From NCBI GenBank assembly GCA_903893315.1, contig CAITLU010000017.1, positions 58,053-122,052 of the forward strand: a DNA stretch of 64,000 nt, read 5' to 3'. Positions 52,820-61,716 of the stretch are shown here, in pieces; within the stretch, counting starts at the first letter, position 1; the number at the start of each line of letters is the position of its first letter. The notes beneath the pieces are model-generated. The model saw only the letters and a list, made by a program, of their open reading frames with translations, did not search any database and was not told where the DNA came from. The DNA is from an uncultured bacterium. Its GTDB lineage: Bacteria; Desulfobacterota; Binatia; UBA1149; CAITLU01. The position numbers and the translations under genes were made by a program.

Positions 52820-53470
52820 GCGATCGTTGACGTAGGGCGGATCTGAGGGGGGGCACGCCCGGTGTGACGCCTCCTCGTCGGCGTCCTGGGTTATCCGTTC
52901 CGCTCCCGCGCGCCACTGAAAGCCGAGAAGGTGGCGTTGCGTCACCGGGGGCGGTGCTCAGGCAGCGGTTTGGCCGGCGCCGGGTCCGACTGTCCTGGCG
53001 CGACCGCATTTCCGGGTCTGGATTTCCAGGGCCCGGCCGGGCTGGCGCAGTGCTCTGGTCATGGTTCGGCCAGAAGCAGTGCTGCGTTGGCACCGCGAGG
53101 GGTTCCGAGCCTATTGGCGATAGAGGGTCCGGCGGTGTGGTGGTCGCCCTCGTGTCGAGCGAGTGACGCGCTAACTGATCGGCCGGTTGCACCGGGAGAA
53201 CCCGCCGTGGGGAGCGCCGCGCATTCACGGTGAACTCCTGATGCTCGGCATCGATGTTTCCGAATCGACGGTAGCGAAGTACCTCGGCAAGGCGCCTCGA
53301 CCTCCATCTCAGAGTTGGGGTACTTTCGTTCGCAACCACCTGTACCAATCAATTGCGATCGACTTCGCGTCGTGTCGACGATTCGTTTCTCGCTGCTCTG
53401 CGTTTGCGTGGTACTCGATCAGAGTCGGCCTCGGATACTCCACATCGACGTGACGGCGAAGCCGAGAGCC
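52820..53470 (+). pseudogene. Decayed copy of a DDE (integrase-core) transposase
   Basis: Across three frames, with in-frame stops, this region encodes recognisable pieces of the transposase at 60443-61487. It shows RRVRLSWRDRI, LHRENPPWGAPRIHGELLML, GIDVSESTVAKYL and SQSWGTFVRNHLYQSIAIDF. The upstream flank (cctcatcctcac... gttgacgtagggcgga) also matches the flank of the better copy. The catalytic C-terminal third is missing or unrecognisable. It is a dead insertion-sequence relic. Nothing else is seen in 53471-53710 apart from short repeat-tail matches (53617-53635). Confidence 0.85.
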
Positions 53471-53710
53471 GCGTCGGCCGGGACGCGCGCGTGTGATCCA
53501 CGTGACTCCGTCAATTCCGGGCGGCGTTGCGCGGATCCGTCACGAGGCGGCGGAGTGCGAATATGCAGCCGACGAAGCCACTCTGCGGCGTGTTAGGGTT
53601 CTGTTGTGGGAAGGTTGCGTGTGCGTCGGCTGAGTCCTCGTACACCACGCGGAAATCGCGAAATAACAGCGATCTATCCGTTGCGGAGCGGCGCGAGGGT
53701 AGATAGTGTC

Positions 53711-53770
53711 GGCGCACAGCGGCGCACAGCGGCGCACAGCGGCGCACAGCGGCGCACAGCGGCGCACAGC
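53711..53770. repeat. Tandem repeat, six perfect copies of a 10-bp unit
   Basis: Unit ggcgcacagc is repeated six times without a mismatch directly upstream of the small exported-protein gene at 53822. It ends about 50 bases before the start codon, where promoter or leader elements are expected. Copy number could vary by slippage, shifting promoter geometry by about one helical turn per unit. Confidence 0.97.
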
Positions 53771-53821
53771 GGTGCCACGTAGGCCGCGGCAGCCATCGGA
53801 ACGACGCACGGGGGAATGAAG

Positions 53822-54265
53822 ATGAACAATGGAAGCCTGTTGTCCGTGACTTTGGCCGCATCGGTGCTCTGTTTGACCAGCGCGACGCTTGCCGGCGCCG
53901 GCGGGCCGCCCTACGACCATCTGCAATGCCACAAGATGCGCGACGCCAAAGGCTACGCGTTCAATGCCACCGTGGATCTCGATCCGCTGTTGCCGGGCTT
54001 TCCTGGCCTTCCGGTACAAACCGGTTGCACGGTGAAGATCAAGGGCATCGAACTTTGCGTACCCGTTGCCAAGACCGTGACCCAATCCGACGACCCGAAC
54101 CCCATTCCTGCGGTCGGCCAGGATCTCGTCAACGGCTTCATTTGTTACAAGATGAGGTGCCCGGCGAAAGTCGTTACCGACCCGGCCACTGGTGGTGATC
54201 AGTTCGGCGTGCGCGACCTGACGGTGAGCACCGTTACGAAGCTCTGCGTGCCGGCCGACTGGTAA
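53822..54265 (+). CDS. Small secreted protein of a deltaproteobacterial-type family
   Basis: A 147-residue protein. ATG 53822 fits GGGGG at 53810-53814 better than ATG 53816, which is only one base away. Signal peptide about 1-27 (ends near TLAGAG). The mature part has two copies of the pattern DHxxCxKM/ICYKM...LCVP: YDHLQCHKMRDAKG...GIELCVPVAK and NGFICYKMRCPAKV...VTKLCVPADW, with paired Cys. This pattern occurs in secreted proteins of uncultured deltaproteobacterial-type genomes (DUF7450-like, from memory). Function unknown; extracellular. Confidence 0.78.
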   Translation: MNNGSLLSVTLAASVLCLTSATLAGAGGPPYDHLQCHKMRDAKGYAFNATVDLDPLLPGFPGLPVQTGCTVKIKGIELCVPVAKTVTQSDDPNPIPAVGQDLVNGFICYKMRCPAKVVTDPATGGDQFGVRDLTVSTVTKLCVPADW

Positions 54266-54966
54266 TCAGCCGCTCGGGATCTGACCCAAGGCGGGCTCGC
54301 GATAGTCCATCGCCGGTCTTCACGACGCGAGCGTTACGAGTACAACGCGACGATTCCGCATGCGTCGTTTTCTGGGCAGACACCGGATGAGATTAGGCCG
54401 GGCGACGGGAGGCGATTTGGGCTGAACTTGAAGCGGGCAGGCGGGCCGCGCGGTCGAGGCGACGCAGGAGCACCGGGCGATGCTGAAGAGTCTGCGACTC
54501 GCCTGCGTGGTCGACGACAAGGAGGTTACCGCCGGGCTCTGCCCGCGCATTGGCTCCGAACTTTTGCATCTACAGCCTCCTTCGAAGGGCTGCGACTCCC
54601 AGCGCTTTCGCAAATGGGTGGCCGAAATGCGTTGAGCAAAAACGCTCGGCATCGCGGCGTTCAACGGCCATCTGGTGAACAGTCTGCGGAATCTCTCACC
54701 AAGAGCGCGTTCGGAGAGCGGGGATGGCTGTGAAAGGCACCTCCGTGGTCCATCTCGGCAGTCCCGCGTTCAACAGGTGGGTGCCGCGTGCCAGTCCTCG
54801 GCATGGCGAACACCCCGGTGGCATCACGCGCATTTTGCATCGCTGGGGCGAAAAGCGCGGCGCTGAGCATTTGAATGGACCGTTCACACGGGCGCCTTCT
54901 CGCATGACGCTCGCATGCATGGCGCGCTTGCGCGGGTACCGGGCACTCTGTAGGGTCGATTTCACT
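54266..54966. other. 700-base gap with relic sequence
   Basis: No intact gene. A stretch near 54473-54560 translates to pieces of LKSLRL...VVDDKEVTAGL and is clearly related to 63168-63262, so it is part of a decayed repeated gene. The last 200 bases should contain the promoter of the next gene. Confidence 0.6.
54473..54560 (+). repeat. Decayed gene fragment related to 63168-63262
   Basis: Shares gaagagtctgcgact, tggtcgacgacaaggaggt and ccgggct...cccgcgc with the fragment near the right end. The common peptide VVDDKEV(T/S)AGL is visible in both. Parent gene unknown. Confidence 0.6.
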
Positions 54967-55410
54967 ATGTTTCGAGCTATCGTGTTTGTCTGCACCGCGT
55001 ATCTCTTTTGTACCGCGACGACGGCGTCGGCTTTCTGCTGCTCTCTGGCCAACCAGTTGATGTCCGGTCTTGTCTCGCTGTCGGTCGACCAATCACTGGA
55101 GCTTGCGATCGTGAACGCGTCCAAGGAGCAGTGCAGCTTCCAGGTCGAGGTCATCTCGCAGGACGGCACGCTCCTGCACGACCCGGTTACCGTTGTGGTG
55201 ATGAGCGGGAAATCGGGTGTATTCCCTTTGGGAACCGGCCGAGACTTGGCGACGGCCGCCGCTCCAGGCAAGCCGGTCGGGCGCCGCGAACGGCCGCACG
55301 TCAATGTCGTCGTCGCGCCGCTGTCCGATACCTGTAGTCAATGGAACACCTCGTCGCTTGAGGTGATCAACTCGAACAGTGCGGTCTACCGCGGCATCCG
55401 TCTGCAATAG
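54967..55410 (+). CDS. Small exported hypothetical protein
   Basis: A 147-residue protein. ATG 54967 gives a signal peptide (FRAIVFVCTAYLFCTATTAS). The mature part is a beta-rich domain of immunoglobulin or C2-like style (QSLELAIVNASKEQCSFQVE, DPVTVVVMSGKSGVFPLGTG, ERPHVNVVVAPLSD). There is no recognised family. The cupin lipoprotein gene begins four bases after its stop, so they are one operon. Confidence 0.65.
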   Translation: MFRAIVFVCTAYLFCTATTASAFCCSLANQLMSGLVSLSVDQSLELAIVNASKEQCSFQVEVISQDGTLLHDPVTVVVMSGKSGVFPLGTGRDLATAAAPGKPVGRRERPHVNVVVAPLSDTCSQWNTSSLEVINSNSAVYRGIRLQ

Positions 55411-55414
55411 CGCG

Positions 55415-55840
55415 ATGACGCGATTGGTGTGGGTCGTCGTTGTCGCGACCATCGGTTGCGCTTCCCAGCGGTCCACGGTGGCAGAGCGAGTTCCCCTCCG
55501 TGAAGGCGAGGTTCGTGTCATCGCGGGCGCTGCGCTTGACGGCGGCACCCGGAAGGGATCGTTCTACGAATTCCAGCTTCCGGCGCGTTCTCGTTCGGAC
55601 CACCATCGCCATCCGGGGCCCGAGTTCTTCTACGTGGTCGAGGGTAGGGCGAGCGTGTGCTACGACGACGGCCGCGTCGATCATATAGCGGCCGGCGACG
55701 GCCGCTACATCCCGGCGAACGTGCCCCACATTGACGTCAACGAAGAAGCAGTGCCGGTGAAGGTCGTCGTGTTTTTGCTGCTCAAGCCCGGAGAGCCGCC
55801 GGGATTTCGAGCCGAGGAGACTGACCAGCACGCACGGTAA
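55415..55840 (+). CDS. Cupin-domain lipoprotein
   Basis: A 141-residue protein with a lipoprotein signal (TRLVWVVVVATIGC, Cys near residue 15) and one cupin barrel. Motif 1 is HHRHPGPEFFYVVEGRASV (metal-binding His residues and Glu) and motif 2 is GDGRYIPANVPHIDVNEE with a His. Metal site looks complete. Periplasmic cupins may be sensors or small dioxygenase- or isomerase-like enzymes; activity is unknown. It follows the small exported protein by four bases. Confidence 0.85.
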   Translation: MTRLVWVVVVATIGCASQRSTVAERVPLREGEVRVIAGAALDGGTRKGSFYEFQLPARSRSDHHRHPGPEFFYVVEGRASVCYDDGRVDHIAAGDGRYIPANVPHIDVNEEAVPVKVVVFLLLKPGEPPGFRAEETDQHAR

Positions 55841-55897
55841 CCGGCGCGGTGCACGGGAAGGGGGCGCGGGTATCTGCGTCTTGCCCGTCGCGTGCTG

Positions 55898-56253
55898 GGA
55901 CCCGGCCGACGCAAGACGCGAACTGAGACGCGGTCTCGTTTGCGGAGTTAGCGAGCAACCGCTGCCTACCGTTCGTTTCGGCGCGAGCCTACGTCACCGT
56001 CCGCTGTGATCCATCGGAGACGCACGCGTATGATCGACGTCTACGACCACCATCTGGAGCGAAACCACCAGGGACTCGAGAAGCGGCTGATCGAGAGGTC
56101 ACGCGGCCAGCCACCAAAAGTCGGCAGAGTTGCACGCTGAGAAAAGCTCGGCGGCGTGCTGAAATTCTACTTTTTGGAGGCTGCGTGAGATTGGTTGAGT
56201 TTCTGTACACCTCAACGTCTTCGTCGAGAACGAACGCCGGTAGCTCTCAGTCA
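55898..56253 (+). repeat. Dispersed repeat copy A (decayed gene)
   Basis: Contains the shared core gcctaccgttcgtttcggcg (55964-55983) and a broken reading frame, LERNHQGLEKRLIERSRGQP then a stop, then LGGVLKFYFLEAA and stop. This is clearly the same protein as in copy B. The 3' tail (56205-56243) matches 52749-52786. The stop codon of the cyclic-nucleotide-domain gene on the other strand lies at its edge. Confidence 0.8.
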
Positions 56254-56600
56254 GATGTGTATCTTCGCAGCCGCTCGGCAAGAACACGCATGATGTCGAT
56301 AGCGAAAAAAGGGGTTCCCTGGACCAGGAACATGAAGCGCCTCTGCGTGACAGGCGCAAGCGTACACTCGGTCTTGGCAACGGCGTCGGCGCTGCGCACC
56401 GTGCGGTCTATCAGTGCCATCTCCCCGAACACCGCTCCCGCGCCCACGGTCTCCAGCACACGGCCGTTCTTGCGAATCTCGACCTCGCCTTCGACCACGG
56501 CATACATCGCGTCCCCGGGGTCGTTCTCGTGGAAGATCGGCTCGCCGGCCCAATAGCAACGCGTTCCCTTTTCGCCGCGAAGAAATTCAAAATTTGCCAT
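56247..56600 (-). CDS. Cyclic-nucleotide-binding domain protein
   Basis: A 117-residue single-domain protein. The Crp-like beta roll is complete: AGEPIFHENDPGDAMYAVVE, VEIRKNGRVLETVGAGAVFG and EMALIDRTVRSADAVAKTEC. The phosphate-binding cassette FGEMALIDRTVRSADA has RS in place of the RSA core, so cAMP or cGMP binding is plausible. No helix-turn-helix follows, so it is not a transcription factor. GAGGAG precedes ATG 56600. The gene ends next to repeat copy A. Confidence 0.9.
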   Translation of the reverse strand: MANFEFLRGEKGTRCYWAGEPIFHENDPGDAMYAVVEGEVEIRKNGRVLETVGAGAVFGEMALIDRTVRSADAVAKTECTLAPVTQRRFMFLVQGTPFFAIDIMRVLAERLRRYTSD

Positions 56601-56810
56601 GACTCCTCGTGCCCCGGACGGCGACGGCCGTGACGGCGGAGGCAAAGCTACTTCCGTGACCACGGGCTGACGGCGCCAGTCGGGCTCGTCCTACATGACG
56701 ATGGATTGTTCAGACTGTGTGAGCGCCGCGTCGTCGTCAGTTCGACTTGCACGCTCGCGACGCTAACGAGATTACAGCCTGCGGCTAAGTAACCTGGTCC
56801 CGCCGTTGCG

Positions 56811-57160
56811 TGCGGAAACTGGGCCGACGCAAAAGGCGAGGGGCAACGCGGTCTTGCCGGCGGCGTTGGCGAACAACCTCGGCCTACCGTTCGTTTCGGC
56901 GCGAGCCTACGTCGTCGTCCGCAGATGCTAGGCGAGACGCGTGCGCGTGATCGAAGTCACACACGCAACCCCCCGACAGCGTGTTCGACGTCTGCCACTA
57001 CAATCTGGAACGCAGTCACCAGTGGCTCGAGAACCGGCTGATCGAAAGGTCACGCGGCAAGCCGCAGAAAGTCGGCCGAGTTGCGTGCCGCGAACGCCTC
57101 GGCGGCGTGCCGAGTTTCTACTTCCGGGAGGCTGCGTGAGCGTCGGCTGGTTTTCCGTAC
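56811..57160 (+). repeat. Dispersed repeat copy B (best-preserved)
   Basis: Shows the core gcctaccgttcgtttcggcg (56882-56901). After one frameshift it has an open C-terminal frame CHYNLERSHQWLENRLIERS, RGKPQKVGRVACRERLGGVP and SFYFREAA then stop at about 57139. It overlaps the end of the DUF349 gene on the opposite strand, whose last codons are made of repeat sequence. The 56601-56810 stretch upstream shows nothing recognisable. Confidence 0.8.
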
Positions 57161-60066
57161 ACTTCGGGATCACCCGTGGAGCCGACGTGCCGCTTCAGCT
57201 GATCCATCACGCGCGCGCAGGCGGCCTTGAACCTCCCCTCGAGCACGCCCGTGTCCTGGCCGGGCACCCATGCAAGCCGCTCCCACGCCCCCCGCGCTTC
57301 TTCAACAGCTCTGCCGGCGGCACGCCACTTCACTTCGTCGGGGCGAGCACGCAACGCGTTGCTCGCGAGCGCCGATCGCAGCCGCTCCGCAAGCAGCTCG
57401 GTGGCGGACTTGTCCGTGGCCGTCGCGACGGGCGCTTCTTCTCTGACGAGGGACTCGACTTTCGCAATGATCCGTTCCATGCGCTCACGGCTCGCGACGG
57501 GGTCCAGGTCCGTGCCCGCGAACGCGGCCGGTGACCGCGAGACCAGCGCGGCAAGGGCGGCCGTCCATCGTTCGTACAGCGCCGTTGCAGCGGCCCCCTC
57601 GACGTAAGGCGTGTTCGCGATCGTCGTTCGCAGCGATTGCACCTGCGCGGCGAGATCGCCCGGAACCTCCTCGAGCGCAACGAGGCTTTCCAGTACGACC
57701 ACCATCGCTTCGCGCTCGGCAAGCTGCGCTGCTGCGGCGACATCATGCCGGTTGTGGTATCGCGCGAAGAACTTGTCCGCGGCGGACCGGAACCGGTTCC
57801 ACACCACTTCGCTCCTGGCGTGCTGGACCGGACCGATGGCTTTCCATTCGGCCTGCAGCTTCTTCAGTTCGGAGGCGGCGGTGTCCCACTCCGTCGATTC
57901 CGCCAACTGCTGCGCCTGCTCGCACAAGGCTTCCTTGCGTGCAAGATTTTCATCCCACTTCACCTTCCTGGAGCTCAGATCGTCGCGGCGACGGTTGAAG
58001 AACGTATTGGACGCGGCGCTGAATCGCCGCGCCAGCGCGCGCCCCGGATCGCCCGGCATCGGCCCGGTGGCCTCCCAGGCTTCACGTAGCTCCCGCAAGC
58101 GTGCGGCCGTCCTGCTCCACTCGGTCGAGTCGGCCAGCGCTTCCGCCTCCGCGACGAGCGCGGCCTTGGCGGCGAGGTTGGTGCTTCGCTCCTGTCGCAA
58201 CTGGGCGAAGTGGATCTCGCAGCGGCTACGGATGAAGTCGGTTGCCGTCCTGAACCGCCCCCACAACTGCCGCGCGCTGTGTTGTGGCACGTCCGCGACC
58301 TTCTGCCATTGGGACTGGAGGTCGCGCAGCGCTTTCGCCGCCGCGGCCAGATCGCTCGCCGCGCCAGCCTCTTCTTCGGCCTTCAGTGACGTGACGATGG
58401 CTTCCGCAGTCGTGACGAGTTCTTCCTGCCGCTGGAGGTTGCCGAACCTGCGCCACTCGTCCAGCTCGCGCAGTTCCTTCACGCGACGCGCGATCGGCTC
58501 CTGCAACGATCGCAGCGCCGCAAGGGCGTTACGGATTTCCTTCGTAGTCTCTCCCTTCTCCATGTTCTCAAGGGCCGCCGTGACATCACGCAGAAGTCGT
58601 TCACCTTCGCGCAAGGTGAGCGTGTCCGCTTGGGCCGTGCGCTTGGCGCGGGCCACCAGTTGCGTGAGCTTCGCGACCTGATCCTGTGCGGTCTTCGACG
58701 CCGCCTCGCGTGCCGCCGTTTCACGCGCCTCGATCGCCTGCCCGACCGCGGCCAGACGATCCAGCAGATCGGAGGCGGGCCGCGACGCATCGCTCAGCGT
58801 GGCCGCCGGCACCCGCGCTTCGCGCATCAGCGCCCGCCAACGGTCGGCGACGCCTTTCCCTTCGCGGGTCGAGAGGGATTCCGCCTCGGTGACGCGGGCC
58901 TCGAGCGCGGACCGGGCCTCCTGCAGTGCGGTGTCGAGCGCGAGACGTTTCCTGCAAGCCTTGGCCGTTGCCGCAAATCGCGCCGCGAGTTGCTCGACGT
59001 CCCGTTCGTAGCCGACGGACGGCGCGATTTGGGCCCATTCCTCTTCGATGGAGCACAGCCGTTCGAGGACGTTCTTTCCTTCGATCTCGCTTTCGCTCCC
59101 GTTTTTGATCACTTCGATGCGTCGGCACAGTGCCTCACGGCTCGCCAGGGCTTCGCGGCGCTGGCGAGCCTCTTCGAGGGCGGCCGCGATCTCGCTCCGG
59201 CGCCTGGTCATGTGCAGGCGCGCAGCATCGGCGCCCGCGCCGAATCGTCGCGACGCCCCCGCGTCCGTACTTGCCAGCGTGTCCCAGGCCGTACCGAGGC
59301 GCGCGAACTCCGCTGCGATGCGATCCGGGTCAGCAAGGTCGGTGAGCCTCTCGACGGCGGCACACAACGACGCTTCCTGGCTCTGCCTCTCCTCTTCGGC
59401 GACACGCCGGGCATGCTCCTCATCCTGGATCGCCTGCAGCATCGCCTTCGCGCGCCGAGCCACGGCTTTGTGCTGCGAGCGCGCTTCGATGGTCCTGAGG
59501 AGCGCCACGTCCGCGCCGGGCAGTCCTGCCTGCACCACGCGATCGAACGCGGCGAGAGCAACCTCCCTGTGCTCGCTGTTCAGCGCGATGGCGAGCAGTT
59601 CGTCTGCCGAGCCCAGGCGGGCCGCAGCAGCGAGCGCCGTGTTCTCCATTTTCGCCTGACGGGCAACGCCGCCGAGCGCACGTTCATCGGTCAATCTGGC
59701 GAGTGCGATCCGGCGCACGCCATCGGCAGCCGTGCTCTTCGCGATCACCGATACGCGCCGGACGTCCGACAACTGGCCGGCGGCTGTAGCGGCTTCGGGA
59801 TTGGACGCGTCGAGGGCCAGCGCGAGCAATCGATCTGCCGCGGCGTCCCGTGCGCCTCGGTCGGTATCCGAGGTGCTCACGCGCCCCAGAACCACGGGGT
59901 CGACGACCTTCGCCATGGCAGCCGTCCGGACCATGGCATCGGGGTCGTGTTCCGCCAGCGCCGCGAGCTCGATGGCATCATCTAGTTCGGGGATCGCCTT
60001 CAGTCGAAGGGCGGGGTCGGAGTGCTTCCAGCGGGGTTGCGGCTTGAGTCGATCGAGAATTCCCAT
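57118..60066 (-). CDS. Large DUF349-repeat protein with HEAT-like N-terminus
   Basis: A 982-residue cytosolic protein from ATG 60066. Residues about 20-280 are Ala/Leu/Arg/Asp-rich helical repeats of HEAT-like type (LAEHDPDAMVRTAAMAKVVD). From about 290 on come coiled coils and at least three DUF349 units: VADVPQHSARQLWGRFRTAT, WEATGPMPGDPGRALARRFS and WKAIGPVQHARSEVVWNRFR. The family function is unknown; it is broadly distributed in proteobacteria. The final 14 or so residues (about VYGKPADAHAASRK) read antisense through repeat copy B, so the natural C-terminus may have been replaced. Confidence 0.88.
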   Translation of the reverse strand: MGILDRLKPQPRWKHSDPALRLKAIPELDDAIELAALAEHDPDAMVRTAAMAKVVDPVVLGRVSTSDTDRGARDAAADRLLALALDASNPEAATAAGQLSDVRRVSVIAKSTAADGVRRIALARLTDERALGGVARQAKMENTALAAAARLGSADELLAIALNSEHREVALAAFDRVVQAGLPGADVALLRTIEARSQHKAVARRAKAMLQAIQDEEHARRVAEEERQSQEASLCAAVERLTDLADPDRIAAEFARLGTAWDTLASTDAGASRRFGAGADAARLHMTRRRSEIAAALEEARQRREALASREALCRRIEVIKNGSESEIEGKNVLERLCSIEEEWAQIAPSVGYERDVEQLAARFAATAKACRKRLALDTALQEARSALEARVTEAESLSTREGKGVADRWRALMREARVPAATLSDASRPASDLLDRLAAVGQAIEARETAAREAASKTAQDQVAKLTQLVARAKRTAQADTLTLREGERLLRDVTAALENMEKGETTKEIRNALAALRSLQEPIARRVKELRELDEWRRFGNLQRQEELVTTAEAIVTSLKAEEEAGAASDLAAAAKALRDLQSQWQKVADVPQHSARQLWGRFRTATDFIRSRCEIHFAQLRQERSTNLAAKAALVAEAEALADSTEWSRTAARLRELREAWEATGPMPGDPGRALARRFSAASNTFFNRRRDDLSSRKVKWDENLARKEALCEQAQQLAESTEWDTAASELKKLQAEWKAIGPVQHARSEVVWNRFRSAADKFFARYHNRHDVAAAAQLAEREAMVVVLESLVALEEVPGDLAAQVQSLRTTIANTPYVEGAAATALYERWTAALAALVSRSPAAFAGTDLDPVASRERMERIIAKVESLVREEAPVATATDKSATELLAERLRSALASNALRARPDEVKWRAAGRAVEEARGAWERLAWVPGQDTGVLEGRFKAACARVMDQLKRHVGSTGDPEVYGKPADAHAASRK

Positions 60067-60442
60067 GGGACGTTCAGGCACCTTTGGTTTCAGTGAGTGA
60101 TCGGCCTGCCTAGCACAGACCCGCGGGGAATCGGACAAACCCGGTGAGTAGACTTTCTGCCGTGAAGCGTTGACAGGGGCACGTGCAGGCCGGCCAGTGA
60201 GCCGCGAAAACCATTCAGTCCGGGGCGCCGACGTCGTTGGGGATGACGCAAGGCAATATCCGGCGGATCGCCAGCGCGAGATCCGACGGAGTGTGTGGCC
60301 TACGTCATACTGCACGCGTAGGTCGGGGTGTGCGAAAACTCGGCTTTGTCTGGTGTGGTGCGAAAGTCCGGCTGCCCCAAGACTGCAAGCCTGTGCCTTC
60401 CAAAAACCTCATCCGCACACGCATCATTGACGCAGGGCGGAC
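60067..60442. other. Intergenic region between DUF349 and IS copy
   Basis: About 375 bases with the DUF349 promoter on the minus strand and the left flank of the transposase copy on the plus strand (catccgcacacgcatcattg at 60411-60430, shared with the relic at about 52811). No gene is seen. Confidence 0.5.
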
Positions 60443-61487
60443 GTGAAGGAAGTCTCGCGGCTGGTGTTTCGCCTCTTCGTCAGCGCCCTGGGTGATCTGT
60501 TCCGCTCCCGAGCATCCTTGGAGGCGGAGATCGTTGCGCTGCGTCACGAGGTTGCGGTGCTCAAGCAGCGGCTGGGGAGGCGCCGAGTCCGTCTGACCTG
60601 GCGGGACCGTATGCTCTGGGTAGGGCTTTCCAGGGTCTGGCCTGACTGGCGCAGTTCTCTTGTCATCGTTCGGCCCGAGACGATGCTGCGCTGGCACCGC
60701 GAAAGCTTCCGCGCCTACTGGCGCTGGAAGGCCCGACCGCGTGGTGGTCGCCCTCGTGTCGATCGCGAGACGCGTGAGTTGATCGCTCGGTTGCACCGCG
60801 AGAACCCGCTGTGGGGAGCGCCGCGCATTCACGGTGAACTTCTGATGCTCGGCCTCGACGTTTGCGAATCGACGGTATCGAATTACCTTCACGAACTACC
60901 ACGGCTACCGTCTCAGAACTGGCGCACCTTCGTGCGCAATCACATTCGCCAGTCGGTTGCTGTCGACCTCGCGGTCGTCCCGACGATCAAGTTCTCGTTG
61001 CTCTACGTCTTCGTCGTGCTCGATCACGAACGGCGCCGGATTTTCCACATCAACGTGACCGCTACCCCGACGGCCCAGTGGGCGGCGCAGCAAGTCGTGG
61101 AGGCGCTGCCTTGGGAGACGAACGTACGGGTTCCTGTTCTGCGACGGCGACGGGACCTATGGAGAGGAATTCGAGCGGCGGGTCAGGGGCCTCGGCCTGC
61201 AGCAGGTCGTGAGTGCGCGAGCCTCGCCATGGCAAAACGCTTACTGCGAGCGGGTGATCGGTACGCTTCGACGCGAGTGCCTCGATCCTATGGTTGCTGT
61301 CAACGAGCGCCAGTTGAAGCGCGTCCTCGATGATTGCGTTCGCTACTACAATGAGTCGCGGACCCATGTTTCGTTGGCGAAAAACTCGCCGGCGGGACGT
61401 GTTCCGGCCTCGTGGCAGGGTGGGGCGATGGTAGCGTTACCCGAGGCAGGAGGTTTACACCATCGCTACGAGCGGATGGCGGCGTGA
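60443..61487 (+). pseudogene. DDE (integrase-core) transposase with single-base frameshift
   Basis: Nearly complete transposase, about 345 codons when restored. An HTH_21-like region (RPRVDRETRELIARLHRENP, LWGAPRIHGELLMLGLDVCE) leads to the rve core. First Asp is in VAVDLAVVPTIKFS. The frame then breaks at cggg (61127-61130). Removing one G restores RFLFCDGDGTYGEEFERRVR with the second Asp and then WQNAYCERVIGTLRRECLD with the Glu, so the DDE triad exists across the two frames. The C-terminus is GGLHHRYERMAA and stop. The first frame starts at GTG 60443. It is a recent, once-active element or one needing a frameshift. Its inverted ends were not resolved. Confidence 0.85.
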
Positions 61488-61519
61488 AGGCGGTCCGGTC
61501 GGAGTATTTGGGATGCGCG

Positions 61520-61560
61520 GCGCTGAAATTCTACTATCGGGAGGCTGCGTAGACGTCGAA
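61520..61560 (+). repeat. C-terminal fragment of the dispersed repeat family
   Basis: In frame: AALKFYYREAA then stop, matching copies A (VLKFYFLEAA) and B (VPSFYFREAA). It follows the transposase copy directly, so one element may have landed in the other. Confidence 0.65.
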
Positions 61561-61716
61561 CGAGTTTCCGTACCAGCCGGGAAAAGAAGCCGGAGAACTA
61601 CTTGGCCCTCATGCAATTCGTCGCCGTCATCATCACGTTCAGACTTTTGGGATAGGCTCTAAGGGAATCAGGACGACGCCCGATGCATCTGCCCCAAACA
61701 TAAGGATTAATGGAAA

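Noticed and set aside
53711..53770. CRISPR-like or coding repeat
   Set aside because: Units are contiguous 10-mers without spacers and no credible gene crosses them on either strand.
57611..58681. Long plus-strand open frame opposite the DUF349 gene
   Set aside because: Ser/Ala/Arg-rich low-complexity translation typical of an antisense shadow.
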